Below the pieces are notes generated by a model. The model searched no databases. It was not told the origin of the DNA and saw nothing but the letters and a program-made list of their open reading frames with translations. A DNA stretch of 43,480 bases from Bigelowiella natans CCMP2755 (Eukaryota > Cercozoa > Chlorarachniophyceae): positions 87,501 through 130,980 of the forward strand of contig ADNK01001014.1 in the NCBI GenBank assembly GCA_000320545.1. The letters are read 5' to 3'. Shown piece after piece: positions 12,188-23,707 of the stretch. Within the stretch, counting starts at the first letter, position 1. Each line of letters begins with the position of its first letter. The position numbers and the translations under genes were made by a program.

Positions 12188-12949
12188 GATTGCTGTGTTC
12201 TAAACTGAGAAACAATGGAAGAAGAAAACGACAGGTCAATTTTCCCGTTCCGAATACTCAAGCAGGTTAGCCAAGGTTGGGGGACGGGGGTGCGCCACAC
12301 CTCAAATCGGAGTTTAGATGCAATTCGCCGACGCCTGCCGACAAATTGTTCAGAAATCCTTCTCGGCTTCTCAAATAAGGGAATCCCGGCGGGATTCTAC
12401 GAAGATTCCCGGAGGAGCGGAAACTTCTTTCCAATTCGGAGGATAACGTAGACTTCAGGCAGAGACAGATTCTTTGTCTTGTCGTAATTAAGGAATATAG
12501 TCCGCATCATCTATGCTTCCGAATTTTGCGATACTGTCTTCTTCCCATATAAATTGTTGTCTCGCAGGAGAAATTAGATGTCATTCGGATTTTTGTTGAG
12601 AGTAGTCGTCAATTGTTTGAATCGACATGTGATTTTGCTTGTCGTTACATGAAAAGGGATGCGACAAACTGGAGCACCTTCGTGCTGGACACGACACCTC
12701 TCTCCCAGAGAGCACTTTCCAAGACACTTCGCCACTGCACAGCAGGTTGGTTCCCCGGCCAACATCCTAAGGACATGGCTCATTAGTTTTTTAGATTTAA
12801 ACTCCTTTGATTTATTCTATTTGTCTAAGATGAGATGGACACTTTACATCCGATTCTGGCTGCTTATTATGTAGGCGGTAATCTCAAGCCGTGTGGTGGT
12901 GGTGGGAGAAGAAGCTAGAGCAAATAAGCTAGAAATAAAAACAAAGAAG
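12188..12949. promoter_or_regulatory. Divergent intergenic region between eL30 and the ZNF598-like gene
   Basis: The start codons of eL30 (minus) and the ZNF598-like gene (plus) face away from each other across this 762 bp. No other gene is convincing; the frame at 12215-12451 has no family features and starts 28 nt upstream of the eL30 start codon. I infer promoter elements for both genes but recognise no specific site. Confidence 0.4.
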
Positions 12950-15900
12950 ATGGACGATGGACCTTCACCAAGACCTCTCCCTCGTGGCCGTGGCAGGGTA
13001 TGTTTATCGTTAAATGCGCCGTTCTCTAATGCGTGCCTAACGCCTGATAACCACCCCCCATTTCTCTCTTCTTTAAGGGTCGCGGATTTCGAGGCCGACA
13101 TCGAAGAAGGGGCAGGGGCAACAGCAGCAATAGCAACGATAATCAAAATTACGAACGATATCCTAGCAAAAGCCCTGAAAATACCGGGGACGAAAGCGAA
13201 CGAGCGCCAAGCAGCGGTGCTGGCAGAAGGGTAGCTCGGAGTTTCAGAGGACGTCAATTCCGGGGTGGCCGCGGTCGTGGGGCTATGCAGGGGAGGTTTA
13301 GTGAGGAAGATAGTGGTAGAAAATTTGTAGCAGGGATGCCTCAGAGCGGCAGCGAAAGCGAGTCGAGTGGGTTTAAACTTGTTCCTGCTGCTCCATCATC
13401 CATCGCACCAGCAGATTTGGTCGCAGCTCCAGATGCCCCAAACTGTAGCCTGTGTAATTTCCCGATCGTGCACTACGCCATTTTATCTTGTGGTGAATCT
13501 GGGAGCATGTGCGCGCGCTGTGTGGTCAAGTTAGCGAAGTTCCAACCGAAGGAAGAGAAAGGAAAGCCGCTCAAGTGTCCGTATTGCCAATCTTACTGGA
13601 AGGAGGGCATCATTTTTTCCAACGAGAACAAGTCATTCTCGGAATGTCTGCCACTCAAAAAGTCTTTATACAACACCCAGCTTAGAATATATTCGGACTC
13701 CATCGACGTTCATCAGAGGTACGGTATCTTCAATCGGTATTGTCTCCCATACATTTGTACACATGTTTTTTTCAATAGCATGACACTTGCTTGACTGTAA
13801 ATTGCTGCTTGATTATCATCTCGTTCATCATCAAAATGAAGGTTTCTTCGTGCGACTGCGATATTCTGCAAGCCGTGCGAGAAAATCGGCAAGCAGACAC
13901 GTTTCAAGTCTCTGAGGCAGTTATCACAGCACCTTGAGAAAAAGCACAAACTGTTCCATTGTATGGCCTGCATGACTGCGCGCAAACAATCAGTCGAGGA
14001 TGCCCAGCTATATACCAAAACTGCGCTTCTCAAGGTAGTTGTGTGTTTAGGTGTCTTCCATCATCAATAAAACATCAGTGTAGTAGTCGTCTCCCATCAC
14101 TCTGTAGTTTTGCATTGAGTTTTTTTTAGTACATGTTCCCTTTGAAAATGATTGGTGCTGCTACTTACTAGCACTTCAAGCACGGTTCTCCAGCAATGGG
14201 CAACGACCCCCCGGTTGCTCCACACCCATTTTGCCAATTCTGTCGGGATCCGTACTTCTCCAAAGATGAGCTTTTCGCTCACATGGAGTCTAACCATCTT
14301 ACGTGCGCCATCTGCAACCGTCGTAGTGAGGATGAAAGGGTACTACTTTTTTGCCAGATATATTTATTCCTACGAGCTATGTAGTTTGGCCATGTTACTC
14401 TTTTTTATACTACCATCTTGATCATCATCATCATTATCATCATTACCATCGCCATGATGGACATCGTCGTTACATCGTGCTGATATAAAATATGCTTATA
14501 GGTCTACTTCCGGCATCATAAGGCCCTACGGCAGCACTACGACGAGGCGGAGCGCCACTTCGTCTGCAAAGAGCCGTCGTGCATGCAGCTGAACCATGAT
14601 GTCGTGTTTGACAACGAGATTGACTTCAAGCAGCACAACCTCGCCTACCATATTGACACCACCAAGATGTCCCGAGCTGAGCGAAAGCGCGCGACTAGAC
14701 TCAACTTTGGCGTATTTGCCGGCTCTTCCACCGCAGGAAGGGGTACTAAGCATGATGCTGCACCGCTACTTCCTTTTATCACAGGCAATGAAGAAAAGTT
14801 GTAAAATTGGCCAAAGAACTGAAATATCTGTCGTCGAATTGGTTATTGTCGTTGTTCAGGAGGCGGAAGGGGAGGACGTACATCATCATTTCGACGACAA
14901 GGGACACGATTCTCCCGTGATATCGCCTACCTCTCCCTCGCAGATGATGATGATCACAACGAAGAAAAGAACCCAAATAACACCGAGGAAGTTGCAAGAG
15001 CAAGAGAGGCAATGCGTGCCGAACTCGAGGTGTAGATAATCCTAATATCACTGTTATTGTGAATCAATATCATGCACATCTTCAATCCCTAATTTTCGCA
15101 AACGTGTCGTTCTTAGAAAAGGTACAAGGTAGCAACGGCCAAACTACGTGCCGCAACACCCCCGTCCCAGAACAGGAGGAACTACGATAAAGACGGTGAC
15201 AAAACCAAAGGATCATCATCATCATCATCATCGTTGGCTGGTGAAGGCGGTATTGGAAGGTCTCATAGCATTCCAACGCGCCTGAGTGCTGCCGCAGTTG
15301 TAGGAGGGAGAGGAGGAGGAAATAGTCGAGGCGCTCTATCGGAATTTCCTACTCTTGGCGGTGGAGCGGGAGGGCAGCAACGACCACAGAATAAGGTGGT
15401 TGTCGCAATCGTTTGGCTATCAGTTGTTCAGTCATTCAAGCACTCCGTCGATCATTGTATCATAGTAGCAATTGTCACATCACGCGAATACTCACAGCTC
15501 CTGCAAAAATATACGCGTAGGTTTATCCTGGTGCTCCTCCGGAGGCTAGCGTGGAGAACTTCCCTGCATTTCCCTCGTCACAGCAGCAGCAGGCACAATC
15601 AAAGCAGAGGCGAGCAAACAACCGCTCCAACAGAAACGAGCGGCGTGCGCGTAAGCGACAGGATTCTTCCAATCACTCATCATCATCCAGCAGTGGTAGT
15701 GTGTCAGTAGGCGACGGCAAGATCGAGCCATGCCCTCCGGAGCTTAAGAAGCAGCGCCACCAGTATGTTCTTCCTTCCCCCACCATCGACGATGATATAT
15801 CGATGATATGCACGCACATGTACACTTCCCTCACACATTCTCAGAAGAATGATCATCGTTGTCACGGTCGCCATGACCACAGAATACCACCATATTTGAT

Positions 15901-16801
15901 TGATTCTCTGGGCGGCTCATCAACATCATCATCATCATCGTAGGTACTTCAAAGAACGACTGCTTCGATCTCTCGGAGGTGATAAGGCTGCGATGACACA
16001 AATTAGACGAGCGTTGAGCGACTTTGTAGGGAAGGGCCTCCTGTCAGCAAGAGCGTTTCTTGACCTCTACTTCGAGAGCTGTGATGATACAATTCCCCTC
16101 AAAGATATTATATCTCTAATTCTAGCGGAGAAGCCGGAGCGCGGGCGTGCCCTCCTCTCTACCTTTCGTGTTGTTATGAGCGAATGGGAGCGTGGAGGAG
16201 GGGGGGTTGCGACAACGACATCATCAATTCCGCCGGCAGCTGTAGCAGCAGAAGGCGGTGGCGTGTGGAGCGGCAAGCACGACATAAATCCCTACCGAGT
16301 CGAAGTGCTCTACAACCCCATGAAGGAGAAAAAGAAGGATGATCAAAAGCATAAGAATAAAAACAAAAAGAAGAATACTGAGAACAGGAATGGAGGAGGA
16401 GGAGGAGGAGGAGGAGGAGGAGGAGGAGGAGGGGGGGGGTGGGGAGCAGGAGCCACCAACGCAATAGCATCATCATCACCATCACCATCATTAGCATCAT
16501 CATCATCATCATCATTACAGAGAAGCGCCACGCTAACATCGACAAATACAGCGAAGACAAAGGGCCGAAATAGAGGGAAAAGAGACTTTCCCACACTCGG
16601 GGGTGGTGGAGGTGGTAGTAGTAGTGGTGGTGGGGGTGGTAGTAGCGGCCTTGGAGAGGGTATCCCAAGGGATTCAAAGGCTGCTGACAGAGTAGCAGCG
16701 GAAGACGACAAATCGTGGCGTCGAGAGGGCATGGTGGACGCAGCGGTGCTTCGCAGCCAAATTTCGGATGTGTGTGCTAGCCCGGGTGATAAATAGTAGT
16801 C

Positions 16802-16833
<32 letters not shown>

Positions 16834-17052
16834 TTCGCATGCCAGTAGTTAGCAGTAGTTGTTAGTTGTTGTAGTAATAGGAGGAGGAGGAGGAGGAGGA
16901 TGTGGTGGTGGTGGTAGCGGTGTCAAGATGCGGATGATGGGATCTGGAGCTTTTGCTCTTATTGTGCTTTGAGGCTGCTCGTGTTCTCCCTCAATCTTGT
17001 GTTGTCAATTTCCCGCCAAATGAGTTCATTGCCAATCATCATCGTCAGCTTC

Positions 17053-17083
<31 letters not shown>

Positions 17084-18161
17084 CCTTTCCAATAGCATCT
17101 CGCCTTCCGTCTGAAATCACCGGTTTAACATCCGATAATACCCTAACCCCTATCCAGATTGTGGCCTGCAGCTGATGATCCTTTGTACGATTCATGGATT
17201 ATGTGAAGAGTTCATGATGTACAAAGGCGTAACCACATCATCGGTAATGATTTGGATGATGTCGACCAACAGTGATGAAAAGAAGCAGCGTAGCGTGATG
17301 CATTATGATGGTATTGGTAATGATAATGATGATGATAATGATGATGATGATGATGTGATCATGATCGAGGCAATTAAGATTCGGAGGCTGCTAAGTGATT
17401 AGTCCATAGTTCATGGTCGTCGCCGTCCCGATTGTAGCTGACTACTATCACCACCATCAGGGTATAGCTCAACAAGTGCCATCCGGTAAGCGCGACGGGC
17501 TCGCCGACCTTGCAAAACGACCTAATTTTAAGAAAAAGAACCCCAATGTAAGTGCCTTACTTTTGCGTGACGTTGTTTTCATTGTCATCAATCAATGAAG
17601 CAGCATTATTTGTTAAACTGATTCCCGACGTCCTCTCTTGATTTGATACACCTAGCTAATATTGGCCATTGGGAATCTTCGTTCTCTTGGGTACGGCTAC
17701 TGACCATGATCCTTTTTTTGTTTGTTTCCTATAATTAAACAACAACAACAACAACAACAACAACGCCATCGATATCATTGTTATCACAGCCATCTATGAC
17801 ACTATTTCTTAAGTTGATAATCGTTCATTCATGCAGGTTCAAAGAATCATCTCATCAGTACATATCTCAAGTATCTCGTATGGCATCGGCCGAGGATGGG
17901 TGCGGCAGCCGTGTCGCGAATTGGGTGAGAACATCTCTTGGCTCCTTCTCCACCACCGACGTGGTCCTCCTGCACCAGTTCGTTCAAATGCTGCTGCTCA
18001 GGGCTTTCTTGGCCCGCGACAAGTTGGCCAACGTTGTCAATGAGCCCAAATCAGCTGGTACCTACACAGTCGGTACGAATGCCGAGACGGATTCGACCTA
18101 TGGCGGGGGCGGGAAAAAGAAAAAGAAGAAGAAGAAAAAAAAGAGAATTCTGCTCTTATGA
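12950..18161 (+). CDS. ZNF598/Hel2-like RING E3 ubiquitin ligase (ribosome collision sensor)
   Basis: Ubiquitin ligase family that marks collided ribosomes on small-subunit proteins and starts ribosome-associated quality control. Exons: 12950-12997, 13078-13718, 13842-14034, 14172-14339, 14502-14742, 14860-15029, 15117-15395, 15521-15762, 15944-16785, 17438-17547, 17814-18161; about 1093 aa. Order of parts: RG-rich N-terminus; RING (CSLC, MCARC, CPYC); C2H2-type segments typical of Hel2 (CEKIGKQTRFKSLRQLSQHL, KLFHCMACM, HPFCQFCRDPYFSKDELF, HLTCAICNR, RHFVCKEPSCM, FDNEIDFKQHNLAYH); a long low-complexity half with two PTLGGG motifs (SEFPTLGGG, RDFPTLGGG); and a helical QYFKERLLRSLGG segment. 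If the donor at 16786 is not used, the protein ends at 16796. The spliced form adds about 150 residues ending in a poly-Lys tail after GGGG. Confidence 0.9.
16390..16440. repeat. GGA repeat in the ZNF598-like coding region
   Basis: GGA array turning into poly-G; it codes for about 17 Gly in the low-complexity half. On the opposite strand it gives a poly-Pro frame, which I treat as a shadow. Confidence 0.85.
16797..16835. repeat. TAG repeat directly after the possible stop of the short isoform
   Basis: A run of TAG begins at the possible stop codon (16794-16796) and continues for about a dozen units, so any short isoform would end on stacked stop codons in frame. In the long isoform it lies near the start of intron 9. 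Confidence 0.8.
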
Positions 18162-19601
18162 TGATGTTGCGCGTATACGATGATCTAGTGATGCCAGAGA
18201 TGCTAACGGTCGTCAGTACAACTAACGTATCTTAACAAGTAATGGCGATGTGATTCGATGCTGCGCTACAGGCATTATATAGCAATGCTACCGTCACATC
18301 TAAGCCCTAATGCTTTGTGTCGCTCGTCGTAAGAATATGTGATGAATCGCTACGCTTGCACTGCATTTATTTGCCCTATCCTGTAACTTTAGAAGTCCTA
18401 CTAGGCTAGCTGGAGGTGTATATACACCAGTCAGTCGAGCTAGAGACAACGCCATACATGTGTAAGTGTGGTGTGTCTTCGCACTAGCAATGTTTAGCCT
18501 ACGCTAGCTAACATGTCGTCTGCTAGACGCGCCACGCCACGCTACGCCATAGCGAATATTGCTATGCTCGCAACATCTTGCGCGTGTGTGTGTGCTGCGA
18601 TGTCATGACATGCAATGCACATCTAGCAATGCAGAATGGCATGTGCAACTCGATCATGACATTTAGATTCATCAACTCTGTCCAGAGCTACCTGTGGCTA
18701 GCTCTAGAGCTCTAGAGATCGAGCTAGCTGTGTCTATTATAGCCACAGGTAGCTGCAGCTTGTCCATCGCTTCCGATCCCGTGGTCGTGCTCGACTTTGC
18801 GGCACATTGTCATTGTAGCTGCTGGTGCCTTCTTTTCCGTAGCTACCTAGCTATCCACACAACTGTCAACGCTGTGTGCAACTTGCGTACGTGCTAGCGT
18901 GCGCTCATCATGCTCCCCACAGCTCCAATCGTTCATGCGACGCACGCTTGCAAACGTGTCCAAGTGTCACTGCGAGACGGATGTGCCGTGCACAATGAAT
19001 TGACTAAACATTTTCAGCATCGTGTCGCATCGTACTAGCAGAGTAGTCATCCATGAGACATCCTGATGTGGGTTGTGCAAAGCAGCACAGCAGCGGCTAC
19101 AGTGTGTCTAGTTGTGTCAGGCATTTGTGTGCACACTGTGCATTGCATTGATGTCACATTCCACCAGCATGCGCCTGGATCTAGCATCGTAGGCTTGCAG
19201 ACAACTAATTTTTGTGGAGCATAGCTGCATTGCATGCGCCATTGAAGAGCCACCGCTAGACCGGAAGCAATGCAAAGCTAGAAAGGCGCTGCGGCGTTGT
19301 CCTGGCCGATCTAGCGATGCTACGCATGTAGCACACGCACTTGTTACACATAAGATATGCATCCATATGTTGTAAAGCTATAAGAAAGAATAGCTGGATC
19401 TCTGAATTTTAGATTAGCCGCCATTCTAGTACTGCATGATGCCAATACTGCTCTGAATGTGCGTAACAATGCACATGAACCAGATAATCATTGCGTGTTA
19501 ATTTAGGATTTTAGTAACAAAGGACGCACATTACAGAAGTAAAACGAAAAATACTGTCAGAGTTAGGTTTGCATTGGTAACTGGGATGACACCCACCATG
19601 C
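18162..19601. other. Palindrome-rich spacer
   Basis: No gene seen in 1.4 kb. Short palindromes are very frequent (TAGCTA, CTAG, GCATGC, GAGCTC). The stretch at 18755-18852 is a decayed copy of coding sequence from the zinc-finger gene downstream, listed separately. Confidence 0.6.
18755..18852 (-). pseudogene. Decayed duplicate fragment of the C2H2 zinc-finger gene
   Basis: This stretch matches 20965-21053 inside the zinc-finger coding sequence, in the same orientation. They share blocks such as GCAGCTTGTCCATCGCTTCC, CGACTTTGCGGCA and GCTGGTGCCTTCTTTTCC. The copy carries several short insertions (about 5, 2 and 5 nt) that break the frame, plus a few substitutions. It is therefore a non-coding fragment about 2.2 kb from its source. 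Confidence 0.85.
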
Positions 19602-21664
19602 TTATGGTTGTTGAGTTGGAACTGTGTCAGTAACAGACGCTACTGCTGGTGTGCTACTTGTATTTTCGGAGCTTGGTGTTGTTGTAGTTGTCGTAGTGGT
19701 GGTAGTGGTGGTGGTGGTGGTGGCATTTGTTTTAGGGGTTTCAGCAGCAGCAGCTGCAGTGCCAATGCTTGCTGAAGGAACTGGTGTTCCTGCAACTGTA
19801 GTAGCTGCTACAATTACTGCTGCTCCAGTCGGTGCTGGCGGTGGTGGCGGTGGCTGTGGCGGGCCTACTACTGCTGCTGCCGCGGCAGCCGCAGCTGCTG
19901 TGGAGGGGGCGGCTGCAATTGCTGATGGTCCTGTAAGGGCAGTTCCCACAGCAGTCCCTCCGCTAGTATTATTACCAGATGATGTTATTGGAGGAATTAT
20001 GGCGGGCTTTCTCCCTTTTTTGTGCACATTCTTGTGGCGTTTTAGGTTAGTAGCCTGAGCGAAACCTCTGCCGCACTCAGAGCAGACATACGGCTTCTCA
20101 CCGGTGTGAGTCCGCAAATGGGTAATGACGTTTGAACGAGCTGAGAAAATTCTGTGGCAGACGAGGCATTGATACTTCAGATTTATGCGGCCTGTAGCCT
20201 GGTTCAGCATCGGTACTTTTTCGTAAAGCATATCTGGCGTTCTTTGCGCGAGTTGTGAAGGATCCAAAGGCGCTCTTTGAGTAGGAGGACGGACTAAACG
20301 AATAGGTTGGTACAAGGGATTGTACATTCCGGGTTGCGGTTGCTGTTGCTGTTGCTGCCTCTGTTGAGGGTTAAAGTTCGAATGGTGACCTTGCACAACA
20401 GGAGGCTGGTCTCCTGCTCCGGCCCATGCTCCATATTGGCCATAAGGGAATCCCGGGTGATAACCACCCGCCAGCTGTGGTGCCATTGTCTTGGCCCCCT
20501 TGTTCGCTGCTGTCGTTGCTCCTGTCGTAGTACCAGAACTTGTAGTTTGGTTCGAGTCCGGTGAGGGTTTAGCTACCGGCTGGCCGTCCTTTTTCTCTTC
20601 AGTCTTCTCTGGTTTACTACCGCTAGAACCTGTAGGTGTATTTTCGCCCTTCAAAGACTTGTTCTCAGGTCCAGCACTGGCGCTAGCAGCAGCCGTCGCT
20701 GAACCTTGGGGAGAGAGCGCAGCTTGAGGGTGTGGCTGCATCGGCCAGTAGTACATCCCATTGTTATAGGGCACCCCCCCTTGCATCGGATGGTACACGG
20801 GCATCCTGGCCATATTTGCCATCCCCGTTGGTTGAGGACGCATTTGCTGCATGAATTGAGGCGGCTGCATCGGAAAAACCCCAATCTGACCTGGAATCAT
20901 CTGATTTTGATGCTGCATCTGCTGTTGTGTCGCTCCCGTCTCAACAGGCTTTTTGGTATTTGAAGCAGCTTGTCCATCGCTTCCCGTGGTCGTACTCGAC
21001 TTTGCGGCATTGTCATCAGCTGGTGCCTTCTTTTCCATAGCTACCCCAGCTACTTTTGCGGTACTATTTGCGCCGGCCAGGTTATTCGGGGCTACATTTG
21101 GTTGTGGGAGCTGCTGAAGCTGGTAGTGTATACCTGCCGCTGCTGCCGGGTTTGTTTGATAACCCTGATAAGGATACGGCTGGCCAAATTGAGGGTGTGG
21201 AGCAAATTGCTGAAAGCCCATCACAGGAGGACCCGGGTGGTACATACCCTGCATTGGACCGCCGTTCCCAAACATAGCTGGGTGTGTATATTGCGGGTGT
21301 ACCTGGATTATTGGAGTTTGCATCTGCTGGGCCTTTGGAGCTTCTGATCCATCAACAGGTTTCGAAGATGGATCAGGATTCGTTTTGATTCGTGCTTGTT
21401 TGGTTGCTTCTTTATCCTTACTCGAACCGAGAGCCTCCCCAGCATCTGAAATACAAACAGTTCATCTCTTGGGAAGCACATATTTTGCGTACCCGTACCT
21501 CTTTTCTTGCCGCGTGAATCTTTGTCATCGCTGGGCGAAGAATCTGTGTTTACTTTAGTGTTGTCATCCGTTTTCACATTCGCCTCTGCAGCCTCTTTCG
21601 ATTCCTCTTTTTTTGTGGTGTTCATCCCAGCTTCTGAGCTGGCAGCTTCATCGCTCTTTCCCAT
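19602..21664 (-). CDS. C2H2 zinc-finger protein with low-complexity arms (probable transcription factor)
   Basis: Two exons, 21664-21499 and 21445-19602, joined in phase; about 669 aa. Near residues 480-530 are two tandem C2H2 fingers (CLVCHRIFSARSNVITHLRTH and CSECGRGFAQATNLKRHKNVH) joined by the classical linker TGEKPY. This is the usual arrangement for sequence-specific DNA binding. The acidic/Lys-rich N-terminus comes from exon 1. The middle is rich in Gln, Pro, Gly, Met and Tyr (prion-like), and the C-terminus is rich in Ala, Pro and Thr, with a Thr run near the end. A short basic patch (KKGRKP) after the second finger could be a nuclear signal. Only the two fingers give a family, so the target is unknown. 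Antisense frames through the Ala/Thr repeats are shadows. Confidence 0.9.
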
Positions 21665-22863
21665 CGCAGACCCGAACTGCTTCTCTCAGCGGTGCCTACG
21701 GTGAAGAACATTAATCATTAGTGTTCCACCCAAGCGATATTTGTCCACGATAATAGATAGCTTGGCGACTCACCCGCTAGTTGCTGGCACGGCACCGAGA
21801 GGGAGGAGTGAAATCGACTAGTGCCTAGTTGAATGCTGACTTCCTTGTTCCTATTCTAGAGCAGCCAAGATCTAATAATAAGACTCATATGTTTTCATTG
21901 GATTTCTGCTAAATTATTTTTTTGCCTTCCTGATGCCCATTATTTTTAGTCGGAATTTGATTATCAACCCATATGAGCGTACACTTCGTTCGTAGTGGCA
22001 TGAATTGGCACTTACTTTTATTTTCGGATGGATAAAGGTTACCGGGAATCAAATAGAATGTCGTAAGATCTTATAATATATACTTGAGACAACTTCGAAT
22101 CAGTAATCTGCAGCAAAATGTAATGCTGTTTGTCAATCTGTTCTTTCTAAAACGAAGATCTTGCGACTAAATTAAGGTTCTTGAGGAATGTCAGATATCG
22201 CAACCTCAGTTGCTATAGAAGTTCGTGATTCCTTTCAGCCTCACAATTCATACTTATCATATCCAAATTCTATTAATTCTTGCCTAAATTTTAGATATAA
22301 GTATCCGATATCCGTGAAATATTACAAAAAAGGCTCTGATTCCGAAGAAAAATATTTTATGAATGAATTCAATTTATCTGAAAAATATGTCCAGAGTTAG
22401 ATTCTTGTTTTAGATGGATAAACATTTACGATTTATCAGATTTGAACTGCATAACCTGGTAGATCTTCCAATTATGAAGCACATTACGTGCTTCTTTAGG
22501 AATATTATGAAACGTAAAATATCTGAAAGAACCATTTTTAATAACCGACAAACTACGGTGTTTGGAAAGGCACGTTTAGCGCCTTCAATTCTATGTGTTT
22601 CCATAGATTTCCGATGAGTCGAAAATGATCTAGATGTGCATCCAACGACTGCATTGGAACCAGGTCGCATCCATTAAACATTTTTCTTTTTCAACTTCCA
22701 TATGGATTTCAATCCGAACTTCCATACGAACCATCTTTTGATTGATTATTTAGGAGGAAAACAACATGCGACAAGTCATTATATTGATTTTATAACAAAA
22801 AACCAGCGATCGAAGATAACAAACGTGAAAAATTCATAATCCATTACAGGTGTTTTTATACAC
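21665..22863. other. AT-rich spacer between zinc-finger and TTD14-like genes
   Basis: Composition turns clearly AT-rich from about 21880 to 22850, unlike neighbouring coding DNA. Two small frames (22188-22400 and 22414-22617) use Lys, Asn, Ile and Phe heavily but match no family I recognise and have no splice support. The two genes are divergent, so promoters should lie here. The AT-rich block could also be an insertion, but I see no clear ends. Confidence 0.5.
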
Positions 22864-23669
22864 ATGCGTTCCTTTCTCTATCGTCAAAGATCCGCAACCC
22901 GTTGTGCACTTCTGTGTGGCAACATCGCTTTATCATCACGGGGAGGACCACGTGTTAAGCCCTCCTACCGCTTCCTATGCCAGCAGACATCTGGTGGTGA
23001 ACAAGCTTCTAACAGCATGATTGCAGCGAAGGCACTATACGCTATCACGGGAGGTGCGATCGGCTTTGCTGTCGCATCGGTATTTAGAGAGCAAAAATAC
23101 AGAAATAGTGACCCAAAGCATCATTTCAACGCTGATGAAGCCAAGATGGGGCATGCGACTACTGTGGATAAGTCGCTCTTGCGTAAATTTGGTGACAAAA
23201 ACTACGTGTATCGGGTAGCATTAACTGGGGGTCCTTGTGGAGGGAAAAGTTCAAGCCTCAAGGTCTTCTTAATCCTGATAATTATGCATTCTGTCCGCTT
23301 TACCAAATCTGTTTCCTGCGTTATCAAAATTTTAGGCATTCTCCAAAGAACTATCTAGTCGCGGATTTGACGTTTATCGTGCGCCTGAGGTAGATAAGGG
23401 CAAACATCAGTAGGCCTTATAGCCTCTTAGAATAATGTTTTAGGTGCCTACCCTTCTCATGAATGGCGGCTGTAGCTATCCCGGGATTGATGGTAATATT
23501 TCATTCCCTTGGATATGAAAGGAAAACAATCAGATACATGACGGACATAATATTTTCTCATAATTCTTCTTTGTTCCGCTCTCCCCCGCCTTTTTTTGTA
23601 GGTGGTGAGAAGTTGTTCCAATTCGAATCACATCTTATGGATTTGCAGGTTTTATATTCTAGATATTTT

Positions 23670-23707
<38 letters not shown>

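Noticed and set aside
16174-16840. Long minus frames with poly-Pro and poly-Leu
   Set aside because: Shadows of the Gly-rich coding repeat of the ZNF598-like gene.
19624-20058. Plus-strand Val-rich frame
   Set aside because: Antisense of the Thr/Ala repeats in the C2H2 zinc-finger coding region.
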